Below, piece by piece: positions 10,922 to 22,100 of a DNA stretch of 64,000 nucleotides (the first letter of the stretch is position 1; each line of letters starts with the position of its first letter). Under the pieces are notes generated by a model. The model saw only the letters and a list, made by a program, of their open reading frames with translations. It searched no databases and had not been told where the DNA came from. Location: the NCBI GenBank assembly GCA_051530055.1, contig CM121342.1:6324001-6388000 (forward strand), written 5' to 3'. Origin of the DNA: Neoechinorhynchus agilis (lineage: Eukaryota; Acanthocephala). Both the position numbers and the translations under genes were made by a program.

Positions 10922-11179
10922 TCATTTAAGCGCGTTATTATAAACTGATTTTCCAGCCAACTCTGCACTGATATCAATAGTCCAGAAATTATAGTCTTTT
11001 ACAATTTTGAACTTCTTCACGCTTACATTTGGCCTGAAAATCGGTTAAACTTTGATCTCCGGCTCTTTTATAATCCAATACCGTCCTTAATAAGAGTTCA
11101 AAATTCACTAAACTGAACCTATCGTCATAGTTTTTCTACATTCAACTTCCTAGCTGAAATTTCCATTTACTCGTAACAT
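10922..11179 (-). CDS. Possible small gene with a frame discontinuity
   Basis: A coding-like minus-strand exon at 10922-11135 reads NYDDRFSLVNFELLLRTVLD and YKRAGDQSLTDF, then, in another frame, VKKFKIVKDYNFWTIDISAE to a stop at 10922-10924. A possible 35-bp intron (11136-11170) joins it to ATG at 11177-11179. The change of frame near 11031-11037 (a run of four T on the minus strand) means it is a young pseudogene, has an unseen splice, or contains an assembly indel. No homologue is recognised. Confidence 0.3.
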
Positions 11180-11677
11180 TCATAGTGTAATGTTGTAAAG
11201 AAGTTATGGAAATATAAATTTTTGTTGTTTTGGTGATTTTTGAATGATCACATTCTCCAAGGATGCATTTGGTTAATTTATTTAAAGAGTAAGGACATCA
11301 TTTTGAAGTCGGAGAATTGATGAAAGAGCAATTAGAAAATGCTTCACTTGATTCTTAAAAAAATTGATTTTAAAAGTTGACCGATGAATTTTGATGAATG
11401 CATCAATTTCTAAAATTCAAAAAAATCAGTGGACATTGGACTAATGGTGCAAAAAACAAATTATGTGTCCGTGAGCGAATCAGGACTAAATCCATTAGCA
11501 TTCTTGGCTCGTTCACTTTTTCTCCCGACAAAAAACCTTTGAATTGTCTACTTGACGAACTTATAATCGGTTTAAACTTAAGGTTTTTTTTGTGAAGAAT
11601 AGCATTTTACACGTTCGTCTTTCACCATTCATTGAAGTCCATTGTCTCGCCCTCTCTTCTATACGTAAATAGAAGTA
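11180..11677. other. Upstream region of transporter gene A
   Basis: No convincing coding exon. A 65-codon plus-strand frame at 11398-11595 lacks splice context and known similarity. The promoter of the transporter gene starting at 11678 must lie here, but no specific element was recognised. Confidence 0.4.
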
Positions 11678-13937
11678 ATGTTCTCACTCATGGACACAAA
11701 AACCACTCTACAAGAGAGCGCCGAAGATCGTATTCGTCTTATGATATCTCAAAGTTCTAAGCGTGGCGAGTATATTTCACTTTTTTGGTCAATAAAAGAA
11801 AAAATCAATATTTTAGTTGGTATCTTACCGTCCACAAGGTTACTCATTTCACTACTGTGTACACTCATTATGGCGTTCAGTTTTGTTTTGAGGACAAATC
11901 TATCCATTAGCGAATCATGCATGCTGACAGATTGGAGCAAGGCGAAATTCGGAAATCTTCAAGCTTCCTTCTTTTACGGATATATCATGACTCAACTGTT
12001 AGGGGGAATTTTGGCTTATAGATTAGGTCCCAGAACGGTAATTTGCTTTTCGTTAGCCGGAGCATCGTCTGTTACTATGCTGATGCCAACACTGGCCGAT
12101 ATTGGATACTCGTTTGCAGTTTTACAGCAGGTTCTCATCGGTGTATTTCTGGTATATAATCGTGGAAATGATCGACAATTCAAAGTTCTCATTCTTAGGG
12201 AATGATCTCTACTTCGGTGTATCAGGTCGTATCAGCGTGGATTCCTGCTCATGAAAGTGGAAAATTGATTGGATTGATCGGAACTGGGCCTCCCATAGGA
12301 ATCATCCTAGCGCATCCAATTTGCATTGAAATCTGTATGCTCAATAGTGCTAAAGTGTGGAAATGGAGTTTCTACATTCCGGGTAAGCTAAAGTGAATTT
12401 GGAGTGCAGTTCATCAGTGGTTTTTGCAGGAATTTCCGGATTGTTTCTGTGTTTTCTATGCATCATTTTCCTTCGGTCTTATCCCAAAAAACATTGGTAC
12501 ATTTCTAAGAAGGAAGCACTCTACTTGGCGCAAAGTATTTCGATCGACAACTCGAATAATGTGAGGTTATTCATTGTGACAATGCTAAAATCAACATCTA
12601 TAGGACATTTCTTTGTTTCGAATCATGAGGAATAAGTCCCTTTGGGGATTCTATATAAGTTTTCCTTTGTGCGAATTCTTTTATTCGGTTTCGAGTACGC
12701 TGATATGGTCGCTTACTAAACCGGAAAATCCAACAAATCTCAGGGAAGTAAGTTGTTTTGCTCACTATCGGATAATTTAAGCTATAAAATAATTATGTGG
12801 ACCCTTAGATTTTTAATGATCCATCTAAAATTAAACGCGATTATATAAAAGCTGATTTCTAAAGCAATATGAGTAACATTCCAGAAGCATAACACTGTCA
12901 AAACTTCTCAGATTTATTGTCCGAGTTCATAATGGCCGGTTAATTTTATTTCTACGTGCGATTAACCTCTTCTTGATGAATTCCCAGTTTTTTTTATTGA
13001 AGCAAATTAAAAATACACCGGCTTATGCTTCTTTAAACTATCTTCTATTCCGATATAAGTAGAGATTTTTACAGCCATTCCGATCAACTTGACGGCCTTC
13101 ACCATTTATAGCTAAGATTCTTTTTTAAATCTATTTTTAAACACAGCCAGGATTTCCCGTGTAGATTAGATACAATAAAAGGGGCGCTAAAGCATCACAA
13201 ATTGATCCGCATCATTCCAGGAACAATACCCCATACTTGTGTTTTGGATTGTATACTTAATCTCAGTTCCTCTTTATGGTTGTCTATCCGATTTAATAGT
13301 CGAGAGACGATATCTATCACTGTCTGTAGTGAGGAAATTAAACGTTTGTATTGGTTAGTGTTTAACTTTTTAAATTAATCAAATTGTTAATCAATTTTTA
13401 GGATGTATAATTCCAGCCGTGACTACTTTAGTACTTGGGCTTCTAGGAAGTGGAAAGCAACATTGGACAACAAAGACCGTTTTGCTTCTCATTGCCCATT
13501 TTGCAATGTTAGCTTTTTTTCCATCATTTTATTTGGTGTGATATAAATCAATCTTTATATCACACCAAACAAAATATATCCATGAATTTTTTTTATTATA
13601 CTTTATTTAGTGCCGCTAATTCCGGGGCAGGTATTTATTTATCTCCTAACGATATGGCACCGTCTTATGCAGGTGCCGTTTGGGGTGTAGGCAATACCTT
13701 AGCAACAATCGTCCGAATCGCATGTGTCAGAATCATAACCGTCGTTCAAGAAAAGGTATTTCAAATAATAGCAATAAAAGCTTCATAACTCTTAAGGATT
13801 TTAATGTTGCATGGATGCTAGCCATGTATGGATCATCATTGACAAACATCTTGGCTCCAATCGTTTTTTGTTTATTGGCAAATACTACAGATCAGTTTGC
13901 AAGGCCGAACGAAATCGAACTTGAAGATATGGCATAA
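11678..13937 (+). CDS. SLC17-type major facilitator transporter, paralogue A
   Basis: A membrane transporter of the SLC17 anion/organic-anion symporter family (sialin/VGLUT/NaPi-I relatives). Exons read: 11678-12151, 12199-12382, 12430-12560, 12604-12747, 13221-13353, 13402-13537, 13611-13755 and 13797-13937; all introns are GT-AG, mostly 41-49 bp, with one of 473 bp. Family marks: RTNLSIS in TM1, FFYGYIMTQLLGG, GPPIGIILAHP and, near the end, SGAGIYLSPNDMAPSYAGAV, which aligns with the usual SG-N-DIAPRYA segment. The N-terminus is a 45-residue hydrophilic cytosolic tail. Substrate cannot be told from sequence. It is head-to-tail with a clear paralogue at 15052 sharing exon positions, so the pair arose by tandem duplication. 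The donor of the sixth intron lies inside a perfect short inverted repeat. Confidence 0.85.
13531..13572. repeat. Inverted repeat across a splice donor
   Basis: Arms reading TTTGGTGTGATATA and TATATCACACCAAA, separated by about 10 nt, form a perfect hairpin. The inferred donor of paralogue A intron 13538-13610 lies within the left arm. The sequence directly after the right arm (AAAATATATCCATGA) recurs in an intron of the IP3 receptor near 28620. Confidence 0.7.
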
Positions 13938-15051
13938 ATAAAAGGAGACAATCAATATTAGTCGTCTATTAAATCAGAGAAAAGTCGTATTCAATGCAGC
14001 AACCAAAAAATTAAATGTCTACTGACTATTAAAAAATCATAAAATGGTTTCTGCATGCGATTTTTTAAATTCGATTCAAATGTCTTGGGCTCAAATTAAT
14101 AATCGAACTATGTCGCCCGAATAACTTTGGATTATCTGACTTTTCGCCAGTTTTAATAGTCGTATTCAATGCAGCAACCAAAAAATTAAATGTCTACTGA
14201 CTATTAAAAAATCATAAAATGGTTTCTGCATGCGATTTTTTAAATTCGATTCAAATGTCTTGGGCTCAAATTAATAATCGAACTATGTCGCCCGAATAAC
14301 TTTGGATTATCTGACTTTTCGCCAGTTTTAATAGTCGTATTCAATGCAGCAACCAAAAAATTAAATGTCTACTGACTATTAAAAAATCATAAAATGGTTT
14401 CTGCATGCGATTTTTTAAATTCGATTCAAATGTCTTGGGCTCAAATTAATAATCGAACTATGTCGCCCGAATAACTTTGGATTATCTGACTTTTCGCCGG
14501 TTTTAATAGTCGTATTCAATGCAGCAACCAAAAAATTAAATGTCTACTGACTATTAAAAAATCATAAAATGGTTTCTGCATGCGATTTTTTAAATTCGAT
14601 TCAAATGTCTTGGGCTCAAATTAATAATCGAACTATGTCGCCCGAATAACTTTTTCACCAGTTTTAGTTTTTATTTAAAGTTTTTGTACTTTTTTTTGAT
14701 GTTTTTGATTAAAACTTGTGTTGAAAAAAAAGCAAAAATTGATAAAAAATTATTTTATTCGGATAATTTTCTTTTTAAGTTTTACTTACATTTCACGTTT
14801 TCCTCTATGTACAGCGTACCAAAACGTTTCTTTTTTAGGACGAGTTAAATCCATTTAGTTGATTTAAAAAGTTTCGAAAAACTCTGGTTTACGTGTATTC
14901 TCACAACTCGTAATTTTCACAAGATTAGAGTCAAAGGTGAGTGTGGTAGACTTTTAAGGTGACCAGCGAAGCTGAAACTTAGAAACTCCTGTCACGTCTT
15001 TTATTTTAGACTAGATAACTAGAAAAAGTTGTAAGTGAAAGAGATCTAGAC
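13938..15051. repeat. 176-bp tandem array between the transporter paralogues
   Basis: From about 13983 to 14662 there are four copies, the last shortened, of a roughly 176-bp unit starting AGTCGTATTCAATGCAGCAA and ending in GACTTTTCGCCAG. Copies are virtually identical. The remaining 14663-15051 is AT-rich spacer and the 5' region of paralogue B, with no other gene seen. Confidence 0.9.
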
Positions 15052-17599
15052 ATGGATTCTATTCAAGTGGTCTCTACGCCTCACTCTCACCATTGTAAGT
15101 ATTTTAAACTTTACAATCGAATCGGTTAATGTCGATCAATTAGCTCACCTTTTTCCATCATGGCGATTATTCGTAACTTTTCTATGCATGTCAATGATGG
15201 CATTAAGCCTTGTTATGAGATCAAATCTTTTAATAAGTGAAAATTGCATGATAACCAATGTCAGCGGTGAAGTGGGAAAATATAATTGGGAAAAATCAAA
15301 AGTTGGAAACTTAGATGCTTCATTCTATTACGGATATCTCGTAACTCAAGTCTTTGGCGGAGCTTTATCATACAAATTTGGGCCTTCTTTGGTCATATGT
15401 TGCTCAATGATCGGTGCTTCGATATCAACTATTTGCTTTCCCTTTATGGCCGATCTTTCGTACGGCTCAGCAGTCGCATCGCGAATATTCCTCGGAGTGT
15501 TTCTGGTATAATTGAGATTCTCAAAGAACCTTATTCGCGATTATTTTTAAGGGAATGATATTTACTTCGGTCTTTCAGGTTGTATCGGCATGGGTACCAG
15601 AAAAAGAACGAGGAAAGTTAATTGGGCTTATTGAAATGGGTTCGCCAATTGGGATAATTCTCACACACCCACTATCGATTGAGCTTTGTTTGTCGAGTTC
15701 CGTTTCGGCTTGGAAACTTAGTTTTTATGTTCCCGGTTAGTGAACTAGACCAAACGAAATAACCATTCCAACTTTCATTTAGGACTACTGGGATTGATTC
15801 TCTCTGGAATCTGCTTCATTTTCCTTAGATCGCGACCTTCTGATCATCATTACATTTCACAAACGGAAAAACGATTTCTTGAAACAAATATTTCAGAAAT
15901 TAAAACGGGTGGTGTAAGCACTTAAAACAATATTCTCCAATTCTTAGTGGAGATTTTAGAATATTCAAATCTCTCGACTGTTTCGCAACAAAGCTCTTTA
16001 CGGGTTTTACATCGGATTCTCGTTGTGTGAGTTCTTTAACACCGTACTTTCAATGATGGTTTGGACTCTTATTATACCAGAAACTTCTGCCAATCTCAGA
16101 GCTGTAAGTTCGAATCAAAAAGTCCAAAATACAATATTTTTGCATCAAAAAAAAAGGATTGGGACCAATGGGTTTTCACAGCATTTGTTAGGAATATCTT
16201 TGCCTTAAAATTGATTAATATCATTGCCCCTCTAGCAATAAGATGCCGTGATTCTCAAAACAATAAAAATAATGACAGCTATCCGAGCACAAAATCTTTC
16301 TTTTTGTGGGAATGTTTTTGATTCAAAGTGAAACAGAACCGTATAAATATGAGCATATCAAGAACTGAATTGATAATGACTGATTTAATCAAATCCCTCT
16401 TTTCTCGGGTGTCGACAAGCAACCTAAATAACAACATAAAATTAAACTATTTTTTTCTTATGTCTCACCTTTTAAATTTTTTCTCAAAGTGTCAAAATGA
16501 TCATCCCTTTCACGGCTATTTCTTTTTTATGGATGTGAATTATTTTAGCACTTTTGGCGGTCGGAGAGTGAACCATTTAAACTCTGATGAAATGTTAGGA
16601 GTTCGTACATCTCTCTGGATCCTCAGATATCTCCCGAGTCGCCTTCGAATGAACAGATCAATAAATAGAAACCATTCGGCCACCGGTTACTCCGCAAAAA
16701 CAATTTTGTGTTTTAAATGTAACCTTTTTTTAGAGCTAATAATTTTTTCAGTTCAGTGCTGTATGTCCAAGGAAAAAAGGTTACATTTAAAACATCAAAA
16801 AATAATTCAAATTTACATTTAAGAGTACTTTCATTGCTCTCATTGAACGTCCCAATTAGTACTTTTTCAATGTCTAAGCAGCCAAAACCTTGAACCTCAA
16901 ATTTCTTAGGAGTTGTACCCGGTGCTCGTATTCTGGATTGCGTATATGGTCATGATTCCCATTTACGGTTTTGTAGCTGATGCAATGGTTTCCAGAGGAG
17001 TTTTCTCATTGATATCTGTACGCAAAATCAGTGTTTGTCTTGGTAAATGAGCGTTTTTCCATGAATATTCATTAAAAATGAATGGAAAAGGATGTTTATT
17101 GTCGGCTATAATCACCGTGGTTCTCGGAGTAATCGGACGAGGCACTCAATATTGGACACTCAAAATTGTATTATGGCTACTTTCCCATGCTGCATTGTAA
17201 GTTGGCTAATATTTCCCGTTAAGCCTTATATTGTTTTCCTCCTGATTAGTGCTGCTCATTCAGGCGCTGGTATCTATTGTTCAGCAAATGATATGGCACC
17301 TGAATACGCTGGAGCTGTATGGGGCATCGCAAACACCATGGGAACAATCGTTTCTTTGGTCATTGTTAATGTCATCAAGACGGTCCAGGAAAATGTATGT
17401 TGTTCGAACAATTGAACAAAACAATAGTTTGTTGTTGTTGTTGTTTTAGAGCCCTGATGCTGCATGGAATCTGTCAATGTACGGATCAGCCGCAGCAAAT
17501 ACGCTGGCTGCGATAGCATTCTGCACGCTGGCACGAGCTCATAATGTGTTTGAACGGCCGAGTTTTACAAGAGCCGATACCGCAGAAACGACTGTTTAG
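15052..17599 (+). CDS. SLC17-type major facilitator transporter, paralogue B
   Basis: Second copy of the tandem pair. Exons read: 15052-15094, 15144-15505, 15552-15735, 15783-15913, 15960-16103, 16910-17042, 17091-17196, 17250-17394 and 17450-17599 (TAG). Introns are 46-55 bp except 16104-16909 (806 bp). Family marks: MRSNLLIS in TM1, ASFYYGYLVTQVFGGAL, GSPIGIILTHP, LCEFFNTVLSMMVWTLIIP and SGAGIYCSANDMAPEYAGAV. It has an extra short first exon compared with paralogue A and a 9-residue shorter loop before the SGAG segment, if the 17197-17249 intron is real; the intron sequence also stays open in another frame. The long intron carries a hairpin and a degraded repeat fragment; a 164-codon frame inside it (16328-16822) is not part of the protein. 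Confidence 0.85.
16600..16793. repeat. Foldback and repeat fragment in paralogue B long intron
   Basis: Perfect arms GTTTTAAATGTAACCTTTTTT-like at 16710-16730 and 16773-16793 (21 bp) flank a 42-nt loop. Just upstream (about 16611-16660) the minus strand reads GAGATATCTGAGGATCCAGA, a diverged relative of the repeat unit in the IP3 receptor intron near 27.9-28.5 kb. Confidence 0.6.
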
Positions 17600-17979
17600 A
17601 CAACATTTTCATGATATAAAATAAACGAAGATGATCTCTAAATTTAGATTCGGTTTAGATAAAGGGACTTTATAGAACGGTATCAAAAGTGTTGCATTTT
17701 AGGCAATCGTAAATTAAATGATGAGTTTAAAATCCAATATTTCAGAGCCACAATCTTGTACGTCTTTTGTTAAAAGGTTGCTTGTAACTTTTTTAGGAAG
17801 AAAACAATCAATATGAACAGTTCAATCTTCAAACAATCATAGTTGTACTATAAGACAATCAATTTATTTTGATTCTAGTTCTAAAAAAAAGCTGGTTTTG
17901 GGTTTTCAATTGCATTTTCTAACGGGTTTGATTGCAGGATCTAAAAACTACCTTTCACTCACGCATTTTTTCTCTCTTG

Positions 17980-18250
17980 AGAGGTTGCAGTTTCCTCGAC
18001 AACCAATTTATCCTGTTTGATGAAATCTAACCATTGTTTTCTCGGCCTTCCTCGTCGGCGATTTCTCGACTTTATCGTGCCAGAGACAGCGGCAAGTGCC
18101 GAACAGCTCCCTGATGTCCACATTTCTTTTCTTATCCTTGAGAGTGTAGCTTGCTGCCCATCTCATTTGTTTCTAATCTTCTGAGACGGTCTAGAACACC
18201 AGCCCGTTCAGTTTCGATAAGATCTCCTTCTGTTGCATAATACACTAGAC
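17980..18250 (-). mobile_element. LINE relic, C-terminal tail of a reverse-transcriptase ORF
   Basis: On the minus strand short stretches in shifting frames resemble the end of non-LTR retrotransposon ORF2: ETERAGVLDRLRRL, QMRWAASYTLKD, and the typical RRRGRPRKQWLDFIKQD terminal signature followed by a stop. The frames do not connect, so it is an old, inactive fragment. The rest of 17600-18796 holds no gene. Confidence 0.6.
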
Positions 18251-18796
18251 ATTTTAACTTTAAAACTGCTTTCAATTAATTTTTGAAGTGAGAAATTCAT
18301 CGGTAATCCGTCTTACTGAAAATGACACAAAAGTGAAATTTAGAAACGCTTTCAAAAGTGGTTGCTGCTATTTAAAATTCCTCATTTCAGTTGAGTTCGT
18401 TAGAAAGACTAATGAGTGTTCCGAAATACACAATAGTTCAATTGACTGAATAGATTGAATCGTATTGATGATGGTCCTTCCCAAATGAGTGACCATCGAT
18501 GAACTCTAAAAAATAATATATTGGAGATGTTTTCATGCGAATAATTAAACATATTCTAGAGTAAATCTGCTAGAAGAGCGCCAAATTACGAGTCTCAAAC
18601 TTTAAATTGTTAGACCAAAAATGTTTGATTTTTTGAACACCACAAAAGGAATTTCGTTAACATTTCATATAAAACCATTTCAATTCACTATTTTTGTTCT
18701 GTTTTTAATATTAATTTCCTTAAATTCCGATTGATTTTACAATCAGTTGCTAAGCAACGTCTTCGCCTATAGTTTAGACTTTAAAGGTTTTGAGCA

Positions 18797-19030
18797 ATGT
18801 TTAATTATTTGAAGACTTTAGTTTTAATTGTTCTACTCGTTAAAACTACAACTGCATTTCCGTTTCATATGTGCCATTCAATGGTGTGGCCAATGGATCG
18901 TCGTTGGAATCGATGGCAAATGATGCCAATGAATTTCATGAGCGCTAATAGACGAAAAAGAGGACTGCAAGAGGTCTTAACTCACTGGAATGATTCTTGG
19001 AAGCGAGTGGCCAAAAACGAACGTGAATAA
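18797..19030 (+). CDS. Small secreted precursor with RRKR processing site
   Basis: A 77-residue frame starting at ATG 18797. Residues 1-20 (MFNYLKTLVLIVLLVKTTTA) form a textbook signal peptide; the mature part begins FPFHMCHSMVWPMDRRWNRW, rich in Trp and Met, then has RRKR, a furin/prohormone-convertase type site, before a 24-residue helical tail (GLQEVLTHWNDSWKR). The layout resembles a neuropeptide or secreted toxin-like precursor, but only one Cys is present and no family is recognised. It converges with the 3' end of the IP3 receptor gene 120 bp away. Confidence 0.6.
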   Translation: MFNYLKTLVLIVLLVKTTTAFPFHMCHSMVWPMDRRWNRWQMMPMNFMSANRRKRGLQEVLTHWNDSWKRVAKNERE

Positions 19031-19151
19031 AAATTAGGTTTACGAATTTCTGTTTGCCGAGCATTGGTCAGCAACGTGATTAATCATTCACTCTAAATCA
19101 TCACCATAATACCGACACAATATACAATCGCATGTGATTGGCTCTTTTTTT

Positions 19152-22100
19152 TTAGAATGTTACTTGTGATTGGTGCGAGGAAAGTGCACCAGTTGGCCCT
19201 GCTTGCGAAGTCAGAAGTGGTGGTATTATGTTGAACCTCGGTCGATTTGATTTCTGCGATACAATTTGTTTTTTGAGCTCCACCACGGTTTCCGTAAGAG
19301 ATTTTACGAGTTTGTTTGTTTCGTCAAGTTGAAGTTTAAACATTCTGTTGTCTTCATCTTCCTTTTTCGTTTCGCGACTGTCTAATGCCATTGTTCTCAT
19401 CCGAGGAAACCAATCGAGATTCTCCTTCTAAAATATTGAAAGGTTTGCGGGATGTTTTTTTTTCAGAATTTGAAAAAATAATAGGAGACTGAGAAATTTT
19501 TTTAAGCTAACTATTTATCTTGGAATTTTAGTAAAGACAAAGCCGAACCTCGATCATCTCATGGACATAACTTTCCGGTCCCGTGAATTCAGTCGGATCC
19601 TTGACTTTTATAAGAACCATAAAGTAAACATAATCCCACATATTGTGAACGCGTTGAATGTGCTCATCAAAAGTAGTCTCTTGATTGTCAAAAGACCGTC
19701 TGTCAAGTCCTAAATGTTCAATTTTTAACGTTTTTTTTAAGAGTCAAAGTGGCAAAATACCGCAAATAAAACAAGTATTGCGAAGAATCTCTTCGTTTCG
19801 TTGTTTTTCCTCCCTGATATCAGCGAAATTGTCGATAATCACACCGAAAATCAAGTTGAGTGTGATAATTATCACAATAAAGAAGAACATTAGGTCATAG
19901 ATTACTCGAAACAGATATATTGCTTCCTTTTGATGGTTAAAACATAAATGGCTAAAGTTACATTTAAAAGAAATACCAACCTTACTGCTCGGTTCTCTTA
20001 ACACATCGCCAATGCCTCCGCCATTTCGAAGTCCTTTATTGAGGGTTGTTATTATGCACGTCCTCAAAGTATCACAAGCCCTTTCTTGTTTTTCACTGTC
20101 ACTTGGAACAACTGAAAGGTTTTTTTTCTCTAAAATTCCGTTTTTATCTTAAGAGAACTCAGATACCTTCAATTCCACGTTCTTTAACCGTAAGGACGAA
20201 ATCATCTTGAAGAAATAAGTAACCGCATATTGCAAACAAGTAGATTATAATCACGGCGAACAAGGCTGTCAGGATAACGGATTTAGCGTTGCGAATAACG
20301 CAGTGGATCACATTCCATAGAGTATCTTCTCGGTAAACAACATCAAGGAGCTTTTAGTTTTTCGTTTAAACTAATACATAATCTTTTGTGTTAACACTTA
20401 CCAATAGACTGTAAAAGAACTCATGAACACAAAGTCCAAGAAGACAAAGAATTAGATACATAACGTGGTACGCCAACATTACATCTCCAACATTCTCATT
20501 GTGAGACTTGGTGAATGCTCCACTGTTGCCCATGAAACTGACCAAATATATCGCTTTGTTGACTACCTTAAAAATATAATGATTTTCAATGTGTAGTCTA
20601 AGATATTTTTCCTTTAAAACAAAGAGCAGCGCAAATAAATTGAAAAAAAACTTTTCTAAAAACATTTACTGATCCAAAAGGGAACTCTCAAGGTAGAAGG
20701 GATAACGGAACTAAACAAAAGCTAATTTTCTTTATTAAAGTAAATAAGGTTTGGATCTTACTTACGTTCAGTACACCTAAGAACCAGAGCGTAGGAATTA
20801 TTCCGATTGAATATATTGATCTCACAACGGCTACAATTGACAACATTCTCAGCAAATGCTTACTGAGTTTTAATGCCACAGAATACAGTAAGACTGCGAG
20901 AAGTAGCCACAAGGATAATGAAACATGTGGATGCAAAGCTAAATGGATATAATTTAGCATTCAATTATTTTCTTTTTTGTAACCTACGTTCTCTATAAGG
21001 TTTGAACGGATAAAAGATCGCAATTATCATATTGATATAAAGACTAAGATGGAAAGCAATGTCACTCCAAAGAAACATATGAGAGCTGAACCAATACAAT
21101 GCTCGTTGATTTCTCAATTTTCGTTGCCATTTCATTTCTTCGTACATTTCACCAAAGCGTGAAAAAAAGTCGCTGACTTTGCTTCCCTTCTCGTCCTGCT
21201 CACACATATTCCTAACCCTCTTCTTCTTTTCAGACGTAAGGTACCGGCAAAGTGGTGGAACGGGAAATACAATCGGTTCAAGAGTTTTATCTTGTCGAAT
21301 GATCTCAATTTCTGCTGTATGGTTCTCAAAATGTGTTAATGCCTCGTCCACGTCTTCTTCACTTGCTTTCTTTATAAGACCTGCGAGCTCTCGGTTATGT
21401 CTGGATAATTGATAAGCAAGAATATAGATATTGTGACCAACGGTCCTATGCAAAGTATCACTGGACCCGTCGTCTAAGTCGTTCATAGTCTCGTCGATTC
21501 CAAAAATGTCTTTACCGCCTTGATGGTAAATGCTGCATGCTTCGGTGAGCTAAAAAACAAACCCTGATTCGTAATTTGTTAACAAAAACATAAAAGGTTC
21601 AATACCAGTGAATTAACGGGTGAAATTGTTCGCATTATCCGCTCGGTGTTTGCAGAATCATCTCGACTTTCCATTACTGCCAACAAGAGTTTGGAAGCAC
21701 AGTCCTATTTGATCGGGGAACTTAATAAACTTCTATCAAATCATAGAGAATTGTCGTCGGTGTGAATTTGATTCGGCGATGTTTTTCCCCCGGTTTGTTG
21801 TTGCTGTTGATCATTTATTTTGAAATATTTCGTAAGCTTTTTTTTTGCTTACCTCTTCAGTTAAATTTTTCTTCGAAAACAATATAACTGAAGAAGCAAA
21901 AAGCTTACGAAATATTTTGATTAAAATCTTCTACCAAATATTTGTAAATGACAATGATTTAACGACATGTACGATGTCTGATTAATTTCAAAGATTAACT
22001 TCAACCGGACAATAAAAACTTCGGAGAAAATCTCGAATTTTCATAACAATAATGGTGAAAATGTAGACTTTTTCCTTTAACTCAGAGCACATATCTGTTA

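Noticed and set aside
16328-16822. 164-codon plus-strand frame
   Set aside because: It lies wholly inside an intron of transporter B, spans a hairpin and repeat relic, and has random AT-rich composition.
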